A stretch of 64,000 nt of DNA from an uncultured Eubacteriales bacterium (GTDB lineage Bacteria > Bacillota > Clostridia > Oscillospirales > Acutalibacteraceae): positions 54,952 to 118,951 of the forward strand of contig CAJKBQ010000004.1 of the NCBI GenBank assembly GCA_905198155.1. The letters are read 5' to 3'. Below, piece after piece: positions 52,878 through 60,990 of the stretch (position 1 is the stretch's first letter; every line of letters begins with the position of its first letter). The position numbers were made by a program, and so were the translations under genes. Under the pieces are notes generated by a model. That model was not told the DNA's origin and ran no database searches. It saw only the letters and a list, made by a program, of their open reading frames with translations.

Positions 52878-52909
52878 AAATTCCCGTGTCTTTCGGCACG
52901 GGAATTTTT
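52878..52909. terminator. Intrinsic terminator between the EamA gene and the convergent spoVM
   Basis: A perfect 11-bp stem (AAATTCCCGTG at 52878-52888 with 52897-52907), loop TCTTTCGG, and a five-T run on the plus strand. It can also end the convergent minus-strand transcript, though its T run there is poorer. Confidence 0.88.
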
Positions 52910-52919
52910 CATGTACGGA

Positions 52920-53006
52920 TTATTCGACCGGCACACGCCGCACGCCGAATATCAGCCGCAGCACACCGCTCCAAAATTTCGGTCGATCGATAACAATCAC
53001 TTGCAT
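52920..53006 (-). CDS. spoVM: SpoVM-like sporulation micropeptide, 28 residues
   Basis: A 28-codon gene from ATG 53006 to TAA 52920 with AAGGGAG eight bases upstream. The peptide, MQVIVIDRPKF...GVLRLIFGVRR, matches Bacillus SpoVM (MKFYTIKLPKF...GIVRAMLGS) at the I-x-x-PKF-x-x-G-[IV]-x-R-x-x-x-G positions, an amphipathic helix that marks the forespore membrane and recruits SpoIVA. It lies downstream of rsgA, as spoVM lies downstream of the prpC-prkC-rsgA cluster in Bacillus. It is too short for routine gene callers. Its presence implies a spore-former. Confidence 0.85.
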   Translation of the reverse strand: MQVIVIDRPKFWSGVLRLIFGVRRVPVE

Positions 53007-53025
53007 ACATTCCGCTCCCTTCGCA

Positions 53026-53199
53026 TCATTTGATGAACGCAATCCCAATGCACCCGGCGCACACCGCCACCAACACGGTCGCCGCGCCGGACTGAATCAG
53101 CATTGCCGTCAGCACGCCCGCCGCAAATGCAAACGCGCAGCATCCGCATGTGCGCGGAACGCGTCCCGGATTGCACTTGGCGCATCGCAGCATGCCCAT
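53026..53199 (-). CDS. Small Cys-rich membrane protein, 57 residues
   Basis: Starts at ATG 53199 behind AAAGGAGGG (the longer frame to 53310 crosses a terminator). The N-terminus has CAKC and CGCC within MLRCAKCNPGRVPRTCGCC, followed by two hydrophobic helices with a short turn. It may bind metal or form disulfides. It ends 19 bases before spoVM, so the two are probably co-transcribed. I do not recognise a named family. Confidence 0.7.
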   Translation of the reverse strand: MGMLRCAKCNPGRVPRTCGCCAFAFAAGVLTAMLIQSGAATVLVAVCAGCIGIAFIK

Positions 53200-53284
53200 A
53201 CGCAGCCCTCCTTTGTGGATCCGGATACGATATTCTATGCGCGCGGCGCACATTGGTTCCGGAAAAATATGGAAGCTGTCCGCA

Positions 53285-53317
53285 ATAAAAAGGGACGGGG
53301 CTTCGCGCACCCCGTCC
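53285..53317 (-). terminator. Intrinsic terminator after rsgA
   Basis: Arms GGACGGGG (53293-53300) and CCCCGTCC (53310-53317), loop of nine bases, with a T run on the minus strand (53290-53286). It ends the gmk-to-rsgA transcript and gives the two small genes below their own unit. Confidence 0.88.
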
Positions 53318-53343
53318 GAAAATTTGATATTCGATGCCGCACC

Positions 53344-54255
53344 TCACCGGGTGTGGCCGCTTTGGCGCGTCGGCAGCTGTGCCGCCGACCAATCGCGCAA
53401 TTCTTTGACTTCGTCGAACATCCGGCAATAGCTGTCGTGCCGTGAGACCGGAATCACACCCGATTCTACCGCCGCACGAACCGCACAGCCCGGTTCGCTG
53501 CGATGTGTGCACGTGGAAAACCGGCATCCCGTGCGATACGGTGCAAACTCCGGGAAACAGTCCGGCAGGTTGTCCGCGAGCACGCGCTCGTACCGCTCGA
53601 TGTCCAGCGCCGAAAATCCGGGTGTGTCGGCCACATAGCCACCGGCCAACGGATATAACTCCACTTGGCGCGTCGTGTGGCGGCCGCGATCCAGTTTTCG
53701 GCTGACGTCGCCGGTTTCCAGCGGCATTCCGAGCAGCCGACTGAGCAGCGTCGATTTCCCCACGCCGCTGTTGCCGGTGAACGCACTCAGTTTACCCGGC
53801 AGCCATTGCATCAGTTCCGACAAATCGCTGTCCGGCGCGAGGCACGCGCATTTCAGTCCGATTTTTCGGTACACGTCCGCTGTTTCGCTGCCGTCGCTCA
53901 GGTCGGACTTTGTTATCACGACGATCGGCTCCATCCCTTTGCTGACGGCAATGGCTGTCATTTTGTCCAGGATAAACCGGTTCATCGATGGTTCGCGCAT
54001 GGACGACACGATCACCAGCTGATCGATGTTCGCCATCCGCGGACGGATCAGGCTGTTGCGCCGCGGCAGAATCTCCTGCACAATTCCTTTGCCCGGTTCG
54101 TGATCCGGCTGCACCCGCACCCGGTCGCCGGCAAGCGGCGCAATCTGATCCCGGCGGAATTTGCCCCGCGCTTTGCACGCCCATGTTTGCCCGTCGTCCA
54201 GCCGGACGGTATACAGGCCGCCGACACCTTTCAAAATCAATCCCTGCTGTTCCAT
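53344..54255 (-). CDS. rsgA: Ribosome small subunit-dependent GTPase RsgA
   Basis: A 303-residue assembly GTPase of the 30S subunit. An N-terminal OB domain (about 1-65) precedes the circularly permuted GTPase domain: the NKxD-like TKSD (G4) comes before the P-loop GNSGVGKST (G1), then DTPGF (G3). A zinc knuckle follows (CRFSTCTHRSEPGCAV). The ATG at 54255 directly abuts the prkC stop. Confidence 0.96.
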   Translation of the reverse strand: MEQQGLILKGVGGLYTVRLDDGQTWACKARGKFRRDQIAPLAGDRVRVQPDHEPGKGIVQEILPRRNSLIRPRMANIDQLVIVSSMREPSMNRFILDKMTAIAVSKGMEPIVVITKSDLSDGSETADVYRKIGLKCACLAPDSDLSELMQWLPGKLSAFTGNSGVGKSTLLSRLLGMPLETGDVSRKLDRGRHTTRQVELYPLAGGYVADTPGFSALDIERYERVLADNLPDCFPEFAPYRTGCRFSTCTHRSEPGCAVRAAVESGVIPVSRHDSYCRMFDEVKELRDWSAAQLPTRQSGHTR

Positions 54256-56298
54256 TTATTCCTTTTCCTTGGATTCCGCAGGCTCCGACGACGCGGGCGG
54301 CTCCGACGACGGCGTTTGCGAAGGCGGCGTCGGCTCTTTGGACGATGCCGGCACAGTGAACCCATAATCGCGCACCAGCCGCGCCTTGCCGCTGCTGAAA
54401 TCGATGCTCCAATTCTGATAATCCGCACCGTTGAGCCGGATCATCACCGATACCGATGTGTTTTCCAGCCCTTTGGCCGTCACAGTCACGCTGCCGGTCA
54501 GCGCCGGATCCACCTTTTTGGTCTGCGCGGTATCCTGCACGCCGTCGATCCACACGGTGAAGTCCAACGCGGTGGTCGCCGTGGTCGGCAGGTGCACATC
54601 GAATGTGCCGGACACTTCCACCGGCGCGGGCGCTTTGCCGCTGCTGATCGTCAGCACCACGGAGTCTCCTTCCTCCAACCGCGTACCGAATGCCGGATCC
54701 TGCTCCAAAACCTCGTCTTTCGGTCGGTCGCTGTCCTTCACGATCGGCTCAGATACTTTCAGGTTTTTCGCCAGAATCGCATCTTTTGCTTTGTCGTATG
54801 TCATCCCGACGTAGTTTTCCACCACGACGGACGTATCTTCTTTGCCTTTGCTCACATAAATGGTCACTTTGGTTCCGGCCGGAACTTCGCTGCCCTCCGC
54901 AGGATAGACCGTCACCACACTGCCGCTGGCGGTGTTTTTGTCAAACACTTCCGCCAATGTGCTGCCCAGGTTATTTTCGGACAGAATCGCTTTGACCTCC
55001 GACAGCGGTTTTCCGGACAGTCCCGTCGGCACCGTCACCATATCCTGGCCGCTGCTGACGGTCAGCGTTACGGTTGACCCTTTGACCACATTTTTAACGC
55101 CGCCTTTCGGCTCCTGGCGCTTGATAGTGCCGGGCGTCAGGGTGTCGTCGTTTTCGTACTCCACAGCGAATTCAAACTGATCTTTGTACGCTTCCTGCAC
55201 TTCTTCCAGTGATTTTCCGGTGAAATCCGGCAGAAAGATTTCTTCTTTTTCGTTCTGCTTGGGCAAATTTTTGAGGAATGCAATCACGCCGAATGCCAAT
55301 CCGAACAGCACCAGCGCTGCCAAAATGCCGCTCAGCACGGGAATCAGGCTGTTCTTTTTGCGCTGCTTGTCGAGGTCGGCAATCTCGTCCACGTCGTCCG
55401 GGGCATCGCGCAGATCGATGGCGCGGGTCGGTTTTTCGTCGATGAAATATTCGTATTGGAACCGGATACTGGGATTTTGCTTGAACGCGTTGATATCTTC
55501 AATCATTGACGCGGCAGAATCGTACCGTTGGGTGGGATCTTTTTTCATCGCTTTGAGCGTGATTTGTTCCAATCCTTCGGGAATATCCGGATTGATCTCG
55601 CGCGGCGGCACCGCTTCGGCCTGCATCTGCATGATCGCCACCGATACGGCGCTGTCCGCCTCAAACGGCAGCTTGCCGGTCAGCATCTCGTACAGCATCA
55701 CGCCGACGGAATACACGTCCGACTTGGCGTCCGTCACCGACCCGCGCGCCTGCTCCGGCGCAATGTAATGCACCGAACCGATGGCTTTGTCGGTCAGCGT
55801 CTGCGTTTCGCTGCTGGAAAACCGGGCAATGCCAAAATCCGTAACTTTAATCGTGCCGTCGCGCAAAAGCATGATGTTCTGCGGCTTGATGTCGCGGTGA
55901 ATCACGCCGCGCTCGTGCGCGTGCTGAAGCGCATACAGGATTTGCAGCGTGAAATGAACCGCTTCTTTCCAGCGAATCACTTTTTGCTGGTCGATATATT
56001 CTTTCAGCGTGATCCCGTCGATATATTCCATCACGATATATTGAAACCGGTCGCCGAAGCTCATGTCATATACTTTTACAATGTTGGGGTGCGACAGCAT
56101 CGATACTGCGCGCGATTCGTTGCGGAACCGCCGCATAAACTCTTCGTTTCCGGCGAATTCATCGCGCAGAATCTTGACACTGACCGTCCGGTTTTCCTGC
56201 CGGTCGTACGCCTTGTACACCACGGCCATCCCGCCGACCCCGATAATTTCCTGGATTTCGTAGCGGCCGTCCAGCCGCTTTCCGATATATTTATCCAT
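54256..56298 (-). CDS. prkC: PASTA-domain Ser/Thr protein kinase PrkC
   Basis: A 680-residue membrane kinase. The cytoplasmic kinase domain (about 10-275) shows the glycine loop IGVGGMAVVYKAYD, catalytic HRDIKPQN, DFG, and GSVHYIAPEQA. One TM helix (about 335-360) leads to three PASTA repeats outside the cell (LPDFTGKSLEEV, VPTGLSGKPLSEV, VENYVGMTYDKA) and then an extra beta domain and a Ser/Pro/Glu tail. It senses muropeptides or lipid II and controls growth, wall synthesis and, in spore-formers, germination. Its phosphatase is the neighbouring prpC. Confidence 0.97.
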   Translation of the reverse strand: MDKYIGKRLDGRYEIQEIIGVGGMAVVYKAYDRQENRTVSVKILRDEFAGNEEFMRRFRNESRAVSMLSHPNIVKVYDMSFGDRFQYIVMEYIDGITLKEYIDQQKVIRWKEAVHFTLQILYALQHAHERGVIHRDIKPQNIMLLRDGTIKVTDFGIARFSSSETQTLTDKAIGSVHYIAPEQARGSVTDAKSDVYSVGVMLYEMLTGKLPFEADSAVSVAIMQMQAEAVPPREINPDIPEGLEQITLKAMKKDPTQRYDSAASMIEDINAFKQNPSIRFQYEYFIDEKPTRAIDLRDAPDDVDEIADLDKQRKKNSLIPVLSGILAALVLFGLAFGVIAFLKNLPKQNEKEEIFLPDFTGKSLEEVQEAYKDQFEFAVEYENDDTLTPGTIKRQEPKGGVKNVVKGSTVTLTVSSGQDMVTVPTGLSGKPLSEVKAILSENNLGSTLAEVFDKNTASGSVVTVYPAEGSEVPAGTKVTIYVSKGKEDTSVVVENYVGMTYDKAKDAILAKNLKVSEPIVKDSDRPKDEVLEQDPAFGTRLEEGDSVVLTISSGKAPAPVEVSGTFDVHLPTTATTALDFTVWIDGVQDTAQTKKVDPALTGSVTVTAKGLENTSVSVMIRLNGADYQNWSIDFSSGKARLVRDYGFTVPASSKEPTPPSQTPSSEPPASSEPAESKEKE

Positions 56299-56320
56299 TA
56301 CGTTTGTTCATTCCTTTCGG

Positions 56321-57061
56321 TCATTCGCAATCCTGCCGAAGCAGCAGCACCGTACTGTTGTCGTGTCCGCCGTTCGCATTGGCACGCGCAATCAGCGCAT
56401 CGGCCAGTTCCGCATACGGGACGGCGGACAGCATCTCCGCCATTTCCGCATAGCTCACTTCGTTGGTCAAGCCGTCGGAGCAAAGCAGCAGCACATCGTT
56501 CTGCGTCCACCGCTCCGCAAAGCAATCGACCTCGACGTGTGCGCTGATTCCAATTGCACGGGTAATCAGGTGCTTTTTGGGATGACGTTCCGCTTCCTGC
56601 GCCGTCAACCGTCCGGAATCCACCATTGCCTGCACATAGGAGTGATCTTTCGTCAGCTGGCGCGGCACGCCGTCGTGAAACAGAATCGCGCGGCTGTCGC
56701 CGACATTGGCGAGCAGCAGCCGTTCGCCGCGCACCAGCGCCGCCACAGCGGTCGTCCCCATCCCGGTCAGCGCCGGATCGTCGTGCGCGCGCGCATAGAC
56801 CGCGTGGTTGGCCTCCGTCAGCGCTGCGGCCAGCACTGCCAGCGCGTCGTCGTCCGGCAGGCTAGCGTCGTAGTGCGCGCGCAGGTACGCTTCCAGCGTG
56901 TCGATGCAGATTTCGCTGGCCACATTGCCGCCGTTTGCACCACCCATACCGTCGCACACCGCAGCCAGCACTGCGCCGTCCGAAAACGGAACCGCCAGCA
57001 TGGCATCCTGATTGGATGCACGCACACGGCCCTGATCCGTTTTTAATTGAATATTCATCAT
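56321..57061 (-). CDS. prpC: PP2C-type protein phosphatase PrpC/Stp
   Basis: A 246-residue metal-dependent phosphatase that reverses PrkC phosphorylation. Motifs: RVRASNQDA, AVCDGMGGANGG (metal-binding Asp), LLLANVGDSRAIL, TRAIG, and LLCSDGLTNEV, then NGGHDNSTVL at the C-terminus. The start is ATG 57061, overlapping the rlmN stop; a second ATG follows directly. AAAGGA lies seven bases upstream. Confidence 0.96.
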   Translation of the reverse strand: MMNIQLKTDQGRVRASNQDAMLAVPFSDGAVLAAVCDGMGGANGGNVASEICIDTLEAYLRAHYDASLPDDDALAVLAAALTEANHAVYARAHDDPALTGMGTTAVAALVRGERLLLANVGDSRAILFHDGVPRQLTKDHSYVQAMVDSGRLTAQEAERHPKKHLITRAIGISAHVEVDCFAERWTQNDVLLLCSDGLTNEVSYAEMAEMLSAVPYAELADALIARANANGGHDNSTVLLLRQDCE

Positions 57062-58140
57062 GCCCAATCCTTTCCCGGAAAGCCGAATGTATTGCCCCGG
57101 TTTGCAGGGGATTCGTCCATTTGCCGTCGGCGCAGCTGACCGCACGACGCGTTGATATCCGCGCCCAGCGTCCGGCGAACCGTCGCCGTCAAATGATAGT
57201 CCTCCAATATATGCACAAACCGCATCAGCCGGTCGCGGCTGCTGCGTTTGTATCCGGTGTCGGTCACTTCGTTGACCGGAATCAAGTTGACGTGCGCCAA
57301 CATCCCGCTCAGCCGACGGCCCAGCTCGTGCGCGCAATCGTCGCTGTCGTTGACGCCGCGGATCATCGCGTATTCAAACGAGATGCGGCGCCCGGTGTGT
57401 TCGGCGTAAGCACGGCACGCCGTCAGCAGCTGATCCATCGACCACTTGCGGGCAATCGGCATCGTGCGCGCACGAATCTCATCGTTCGGCGCGTGCAGCG
57501 ACACCGACAGCGTCAGCTGAAAATCCCGGCGCATCAGATCATAAATTCGATCCACCAGCCCGCATGTGGACAGTGAGATGTGCCGCATCCCGATGTTCAG
57601 CCCTTTTTCGGACGATACAAGCGTCAGGAAGCGCAGCACCGCATCGTAATTGTCGAGCGGCTCGCCCATGCCCATCAGTACGATATTGGAAATCCGAATC
57701 TGCTGGTCGCGCTGCACTGCCTGAATCTGCGCCAGCATTTCCGACGGCGTCAGGCTGCGGCAGAATCCGCTTTGCCCCGTCGCACAGAATGTGCAACCCA
57801 TCCGGCAGCCCACCTGCGTCGAAATGCAGATCGAATACCCATGGTGGTAGTGCATCAGAACCGACTCAATATATTCGCCGTCATTGAGGCGAAAAAGGTA
57901 TTTTTTGGTGTCATCCAGTTGGGAGTCGTACCGATGTGCCACGCGTGCACACCGCAATTCGCCGTGCAAAGCCAGCCGTTCGCGAAACGCTGCGGACAAA
58001 TCCGTCAGCTCGTCAAACGATTCCGCGCCGCGCGCCTGCACCCAGCGGTACAGCTGCTCCGCCCGGAATGGTTTTTCGCCCAATTCCGCAACGCACGCGC
58101 GCAGTTCTTCCATCGTCATCGACCGATAATCCCATTGCAC
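57058..58140 (-). CDS. rlmN: Dual-specificity RNA methyltransferase RlmN
   Basis: A 360-residue radical-SAM enzyme that makes m2A in 23S rRNA A2503 and tRNA A37. The cluster motif is CTFCATGQ preceded by CISTQVGCRMG; VLMGMGEPLDNYD and the S-adenosyl/methyl-accepting Cys near GADINASCGQL are also seen. I chose GTG 58140 (M-QWDYRSMTMEEL), which has GGAAGGGGGG upstream; ATG 58176 is an in-frame alternative reaching the rsmB stop. Confidence 0.95.
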   Translation of the reverse strand: MQWDYRSMTMEELRACVAELGEKPFRAEQLYRWVQARGAESFDELTDLSAAFRERLALHGELRCARVAHRYDSQLDDTKKYLFRLNDGEYIESVLMHYHHGYSICISTQVGCRMGCTFCATGQSGFCRSLTPSEMLAQIQAVQRDQQIRISNIVLMGMGEPLDNYDAVLRFLTLVSSEKGLNIGMRHISLSTCGLVDRIYDLMRRDFQLTLSVSLHAPNDEIRARTMPIARKWSMDQLLTACRAYAEHTGRRISFEYAMIRGVNDSDDCAHELGRRLSGMLAHVNLIPVNEVTDTGYKRSSRDRLMRFVHILEDYHLTATVRRTLGADINASCGQLRRRQMDESPANRGNTFGFPGKDWA

Positions 58141-58176
58141 ATCGAGTCCCCCCTTCCAATCAAATTCTGCATCCAA

Positions 58177-59499
58177 TCAATGGCAGCGCCGGAATCGCGC
58201 TGCAAAAAATCCGTCTGTCCCGTGAATCTGCGGCATCAGCGTGATCTGATGCGACGGTTCCGGCCCGTAGTGCGGCAATGCGCCGTCCAGCGGCTCCGGC
58301 GCAAATTCCGGATGCTCCTGCGCAAACCGCGCCGCCACCGCATCGTTTTCCGCCGGGTTCAGCGTACAGGTGGAGTACAACAACCGACCGCCCGGCGCGA
58401 CCATCTGCGCGGTGTGCGCAAGGATACTGTACTGCAAATCCGGCAAATTGTCAAGCATTTCTTTGGATTTATAGCGAATTTCCGGTTTGCGGCGCAGCAC
58501 GCCCAGCCCGGAGCATGGGACGTCGCACAGCACACGGTCACACTGCGCGTCCACCGCGCCGGTCTGCGCGTCGCGCACCCCCGCATGGATGCACGTCAGC
58601 CCCAATCGGGCGGCGCCGTCCGCAATCAGCGACGCGCGCTGCGGGTATAGGTCGAACGCGTCGATCCGGCCGCAATTCTGCATCCGCTCAGCCATGGTAA
58701 AGCTTTTGCCGCCCGGCGCCGCGCAGACATCCGCCACGCGCATCCCCGGCTGCGGATCGAGCAGCCCGACGCAGATTTGCGACGCCAAATCCTGCACATG
58801 AAACAAGCCCGCCGCATACGGCGCCAGCTGTTCCACCGGTCCGGTGCGCGTCAATGCGAGCGCATCGGGGATGGTGCACGATTCCGCCGTCACGCCGCAT
58901 TCCGCCAGCCGCTGCACACACGCCTCGGCCGAAATCCGCGTCGTATTTACCCGAACGGTCAGCGGCGGACGCCCCAGCATAGCCGCCAGCAGCGCCTCCG
59001 CACAATCCGCTCCGTACGCGCTGCGCCACAGCCGGACAATCCACTGCGGGCAGCTGTATTTGACCGAAAGATACGTCCGCCAGTTTTTCTCCGGCGGCAG
59101 CGCAATTTTCTTGCCGTCGCGATCAATGGCGTGCAGCACGGCATTGACAAATCCTGCGCTCCTGGCACCGCCTAGGAATTTCACAGTGCACACCGATTCG
59201 TTGATGGCGGCCGACGGCGGCACGCGATCCATAAACAGCAGCTGATACGCGCCGACGCGCAGGCATTCCAGCGGCAGCGGGTCAATTTCTGACAGTTTTT
59301 TGGGCGTGTGCGATGCGATTACATAATCGAGCGTGATACGCCGTTCCAGCACGCCGTAGACCAGCGCGCTGCACAGTGCCTGATCGCGCGCATCCAGTCC
59401 GAGTGTCCCCAGCCGCGCGTGCAGCAGCAGATTGACGTATGCATTTTCCTGTGCAATGTGCAGCAGCAGCCGTACCGCCGCCGTCCGGGCATTTGCCAT
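58177..59499 (-). CDS. rsmB: 16S rRNA (cytosine-967-C5)-methyltransferase RsmB
   Basis: A 440-residue rRNA methyltransferase. The N-terminal NusB-like domain (about 1-140) is followed by the SAM domain: VCAAPGGKSFTMA (motif I), VLCDVPCSGLGVLRRKPE with the catalytic PCS Cys, and LLYSTCTLNPAEND with the second Cys (TC). ATG 59499 follows AAAGGAG. Confidence 0.96.
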   Translation of the reverse strand: MANARTAAVRLLLHIAQENAYVNLLLHARLGTLGLDARDQALCSALVYGVLERRITLDYVIASHTPKKLSEIDPLPLECLRVGAYQLLFMDRVPPSAAINESVCTVKFLGGARSAGFVNAVLHAIDRDGKKIALPPEKNWRTYLSVKYSCPQWIVRLWRSAYGADCAEALLAAMLGRPPLTVRVNTTRISAEACVQRLAECGVTAESCTIPDALALTRTGPVEQLAPYAAGLFHVQDLASQICVGLLDPQPGMRVADVCAAPGGKSFTMAERMQNCGRIDAFDLYPQRASLIADGAARLGLTCIHAGVRDAQTGAVDAQCDRVLCDVPCSGLGVLRRKPEIRYKSKEMLDNLPDLQYSILAHTAQMVAPGGRLLYSTCTLNPAENDAVAARFAQEHPEFAPEPLDGALPHYGPEPSHQITLMPQIHGTDGFFAARFRRCH

Positions 59500-59544
59500 G
59501 CGGGACACTCCTTTCCGTCAGAATGGGTAAAACAATTCCAATCT

Positions 59545-60474
59545 TTAATCGTCCAGTTTTGAGCCAACCGGCATCGGATGGCCGCACACAAAGTCCGCCG
59601 CAGCCATTCGGCGGCTGCCTTCGTACTGAATTTCCGTCAATTCCAGCGCCGTGCCGCCGCCGCATGCAATCACCAGCGGGCGTTCCGACAGCACTGTCCC
59701 CGGTGCGGCCGATCCGGCGGATAAATCCGACCGGCGGGAAGCGTGCAGTTTCAGCCGCTTGCCGTGCAGCATCGCAGCGGCAACCGGCCACGGCGACAAG
59801 CCGCGAATCTGATTGTGAATTTCCGCCGCCGGGCGCGACCAATCCACCGCCGACAACTCTTTCGACAGCATCGGCGCATAGCTCGCGCCGTCCGGCTGCG
59901 GCGCGGGGTGCAGCGTGCCCGCCTGCAAAGCCGTCAATGCTTCCGCACACGCGTCCGCGCCCATTTCGCGCAGCCGGTCATACAATTCCCCGGATGTTTC
60001 GTTTTCGCCGATGGCGGTCGTCCGCGTCAGCAGCATATCCCCGGTATCCACCCCGGCATCCATCTGCATCACCGTCACGCCGGATTCTGCGTCCCCGTTC
60101 AGCACCGCCCACTGGATTGGCGCCGCGCCGCGATATTTGGGCAGCAGCGAGCCATGGACATTGATGCAGCCGTACGGCGGTAAATCCAGCACCGCCTGCG
60201 GCAGAATCTTGCCGTACGCGACCACCACGATCACGTCCGGAGCCAACGTCCGCAGTGTTTCGAGCGCCGTGCCGTCTTTGAACGTCGTCGGCTGAAACAC
60301 CGGAATGCCCAGCCGCAGCGCCTCTTCCTTTACCGGCGAGGCTTGCAGCTGATATCCCCGGCCTTTCGGCTTATCCACTTTGGTAAACACCCCGACCACG
60401 TCGTGTCCGTCGTGCACCAGCCGCGTCAGCGTCGGTACTGCAAAATCCGGGGTGCCCATAAATACAATCCGCAT
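59545..60474 (-). CDS. fmt: Methionyl-tRNA formyltransferase
   Basis: A 309-residue enzyme that formylates initiator Met-tRNA. Signatures: RIVFMGTPDFAVPTL at the N-terminus, the catalytic NVHGSLLPKYRGAAPI and VMQMDAGVDTGDML, and a C-terminal OB-like domain. GGGAGG precedes the ATG. It lies between def and rsmB, as usual. Confidence 0.97.
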   Translation of the reverse strand: MRIVFMGTPDFAVPTLTRLVHDGHDVVGVFTKVDKPKGRGYQLQASPVKEEALRLGIPVFQPTTFKDGTALETLRTLAPDVIVVVAYGKILPQAVLDLPPYGCINVHGSLLPKYRGAAPIQWAVLNGDAESGVTVMQMDAGVDTGDMLLTRTTAIGENETSGELYDRLREMGADACAEALTALQAGTLHPAPQPDGASYAPMLSKELSAVDWSRPAAEIHNQIRGLSPWPVAAAMLHGKRLKLHASRRSDLSAGSAAPGTVLSERPLVIACGGGTALELTEIQYEGSRRMAAADFVCGHPMPVGSKLDD

Positions 60475-60498
60475 CGCTTTTCCTCCCGCTCCGCTGTG

Positions 60499-60963
60499 TT
60501 ACGCCTTGTCCGGATCGACGTACTCGACCACGCGCGCCCGGAACAGGATACCGTCCAGGTGATCCAGTTCGTGGCAGAACGCGCGCGCAAGCAGTTCGCG
60601 GCCTTCGTATTCGTGCCATTCGCCGGTGCGATCCTGCGCCCGCACTTTGACCCACATGGGGCGTTTGGTGTATCCCCAGGTATTGGGGCAGGACAGGCAG
60701 CCTTCCAGTTCGCGCTGACGGCCGCTTTTGGCGATGATCGTCGGGTTCACCAGTTCCAGCGGATGTCCGTCGCCCAAGTCAATAATCACCACCCGGCGCA
60801 GCACGCCGACCTGCGGCGCAGCCAGCCCCACGCCGTTCGCTTCGTGCAGCGTATCCTTCATATCATCAATCAGGCACGCCAGCCGATCGTCAAATTTCTC
60901 TACCGGACGGCACACCTTCGTCAGCAGCACGTCGCCCTCCTGTACAATATTTCGAATCGCCAT
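60499..60963 (-). CDS. def: Peptide deformylase
   Basis: A 154-residue metalloenzyme that removes the N-terminal formyl group. All three motifs are present: GVGLAAPQ, EGCLSCP (metal-binding Cys) and FCHELDHLDG (HExxH). AAGGAG lies upstream; fmt starts 24 bases further on. Confidence 0.97.
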   Translation of the reverse strand: MAIRNIVQEGDVLLTKVCRPVEKFDDRLACLIDDMKDTLHEANGVGLAAPQVGVLRRVVIIDLGDGHPLELVNPTIIAKSGRQRELEGCLSCPNTWGYTKRPMWVKVRAQDRTGEWHEYEGRELLARAFCHELDHLDGILFRARVVEYVDPDKA

Positions 60964-60990
60964 GATCTTTTGTACTCCTTCCGGGTGTTT

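Noticed and set aside
53200..53290. Sigma-E type promoter (CATAGAAT) upstream of the two small sporulation-linked genes
   Set aside because: The -10-like sequence is present, but I find no matching -35 at the right spacing, so I do not list it as a feature.
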